DNA of 64,000 nucleotides from Oryzias latipes (taxonomy: Eukaryota > Chordata > Actinopteri > Beloniformes > Adrianichthyidae): the NCBI RefSeq assembly GCF_002234675.1, contig NC_019866.2, positions 19,265,311 through 19,329,310 of the forward strand. Direction: 5' to 3'. Positions 62,671-64,000 of this stretch are shown one piece after another. The notes beneath the pieces were generated by a model. It was not told the origin of the DNA. It worked only from the letters and a program-made list of their open reading frames with translations, and did no database searches. The stretch's first letter is position 1. The number at the start of each line of letters is the position of its first letter. The position numbers and the translations under genes were made by a program.

Positions 62671-63065
62671 TGAATGAATCTCTATTTATATAGCACTTTT
62701 TTATTACACCATCAGGGTGCCTAAGTGCTTTACGATATAAATGTGATGAAAAGAAAAGTAAAAGTGAAGCAAAGTATGAACAAAATTATAAACAACAGCC
62801 TAAAAATTAAGGAAGACAGTCAAATACATAAAAGGCAGGCAAAAGATAAATAAAACTAGTAAAAGAAAATAAGATGCCACCAACTACGGAGTATGACATA
62901 CCATTCCAAAAAAGGTTAGTCTTATGTTGACATTTAAAGCTGTTTAGGTCTGAAATAATGCTCTGTTCATAACTGGGTCCGGCAATGGAAAATGCTTGGT
63001 CACCCCGGTGTTCTTGTCCTGATCTGAGCTCATGAAGGAGACGGTGGTTGGCAGACCTTCAAACT
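62671..63065. repeat. Interspersed repeat with TTTATATAGCAC motif
   Basis: CTCTATTTATATAGCACTTTT, then CTAAGTGCTTTAC, and further on a block around CATTCCAAAAAAGG and GGTCCGGCAATGG. The arrangement parallels the repeat at 28596-29640. Confidence 0.45.
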
Positions 63066-63848
63066 CTAGAATGGCTGCCAACTAGAAACAGAAACTAAAA
63101 GGACTCAACAACTTTCTGAAGAAACAATGAAAAGATGATCTTTTGCAGTTCCTGCCCTCTATTATGAATAAATCCCCAGTTCTGCAACAGCCTTTCTGGG
63201 TAAATTCTACCTTTGTTCCACCTGCCTCTTTGCCGCTCTTTGGAAACGGTTGAGCTTTGTTCAAAATAGCAGGAACCGCAGACTGGATTCAAATGGGCCC
63301 AAAACAGGCAAAAGTGTTACGTTAAAGTGTGATGCAGACCTTTATGAACATATTTCATTTAACTTGGGTATTTGTGGCTGTTGGGGAAAAACTAAAAGCA
63401 GAACTTGGACATTTTGAGAAGCAGTGAGATGTTTTTGTTTATTTCATTGCGTTGCACATCTCAATGGAACCGGTGTGTACCAGGGGCAGTTTCCCATCAG
63501 TGTGGGAAGTCAAGGGAATGTCCGCTCTTTAGGTTTTGTCTGTAGGGCGGAGATTCAGAGTGGGTTATTTTAAGCCAACATAGATTGGGGCAGCACAGCT
63601 TCAGTTTTCAGAGAAGGGTTTTTTTTTGCAACTGACCAATCAATTATACAAAAAAAACCTCAGTTAAAGAAAGAAAGTCCGCAATGCTCACTGAAATGAC
63701 TTGAAACGCTCAAAAGTAACAATAAATTAAAATTTATTGAAAATTAAATAATCAAAATCAGCCATTACTTTTGAGTTGTTTATTAACAGACATATTTAAA
63801 AAAACAAACTAATGAAACAGGCTGGACAAAAATGATGGGACCCATAAC

Positions 63849-64000
63849 TTAATATTTTGTTGCACGACCTTTTGAGGCAATCACTGCAATTAAACGGTTT
63901 TTGTATTTGTCAATGAGCCTTCTGCACCTGTCGACAGGTATTTTGGCCCACTCCTCATGAGCAAACTGCTCCAGTTGTCTCAGGTTTGACAGGCGTCTTC
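63849..64000 (-). mobile_element. Tc1-like transposase, C-terminal end, cut by window edge
   Basis: The minus strand reads RRLSNLRQLEQFAHEEWAKI, PVDRCRRLIDKYKNRLIAVI and ASKGRATKY followed by a stop at 63849-63851. This is the usual C-terminus of Tc1/mariner transposases of fish. Its frame is open to the window's end, so whether the copy is whole cannot be said. The element's own end should lie between about 63650 and 63848. Confidence 0.85.

Overview
The window is vertebrate nuclear DNA, almost certainly from a teleost fish and probably a percomorph. The grounds are multi-exon genes with GT-AG introns, proteins closest to vertebrate families, and a dense mix of fish-type repeats (hAT, TTAA-type, Tc1, LINE and gypsy pieces). 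The species cannot be fixed from the sequence alone. All gene models below were read by eye from splice sites and family protein sequences; every coding length closes in frame.

Layout. 1-11.8 kb is gene-poor: a large imperfect inverted repeat (1-1130), an unrecognised open frame (about 1.3-1.7 kb), and an hAT element (5047-9808) that contains a broken, 5'-truncated Ty3/gypsy chromovirus fossil with one LTR. 11.9-20.6 kb holds ATP5MF (+) and CPSF4 (-), tail to tail. 21.9-28.4 kb holds SHMT1 (-). Its inferred first intron contains a 2553-bp foldback-type DNA element made of two opposed arrays of 176-bp units and flanked by a perfect 9-bp target duplication. 28.6-33.2 kb carries several repeats and LINE tails. 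31.9-37.6 kb holds PDAP1 (-) and BUD31 (+), head to head. 37.6-41.9 kb is intergenic with a LINE tail and a perfect hAT MITE. 41.9-46.9 kb holds SMCR8 (-) and 49.5-61.1 kb TOP3A (+), again head to head. The last 2.9 kb is intergenic and ends inside a Tc1-like transposase.

The genes do not form one pathway. ATP5MF is an ATP-synthase membrane subunit; CPSF4 acts in mRNA 3'-end formation; SHMT1 in one-carbon metabolism; PDAP1 is a phosphoprotein; BUD31 acts in splicing; SMCR8 in autophagy and membrane traffic; TOP3A in DNA decatenation. Their order is informative: in human, ATP5MF, CPSF4, PDAP1 and BUD31 lie together on 7q22, while SHMT1, SMCR8 and TOP3A lie together on 17p11.2. Here the two sets are interleaved.

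The least ordinary object is the foldback element. Also notable are a TTAA-flanked repeat family whose copies each carry an ATG and a short conserved peptide, two TTAA elements that appear to share one target site, and a TOP3A first exon with two in-frame starts suited to mitochondrial and nuclear forms.
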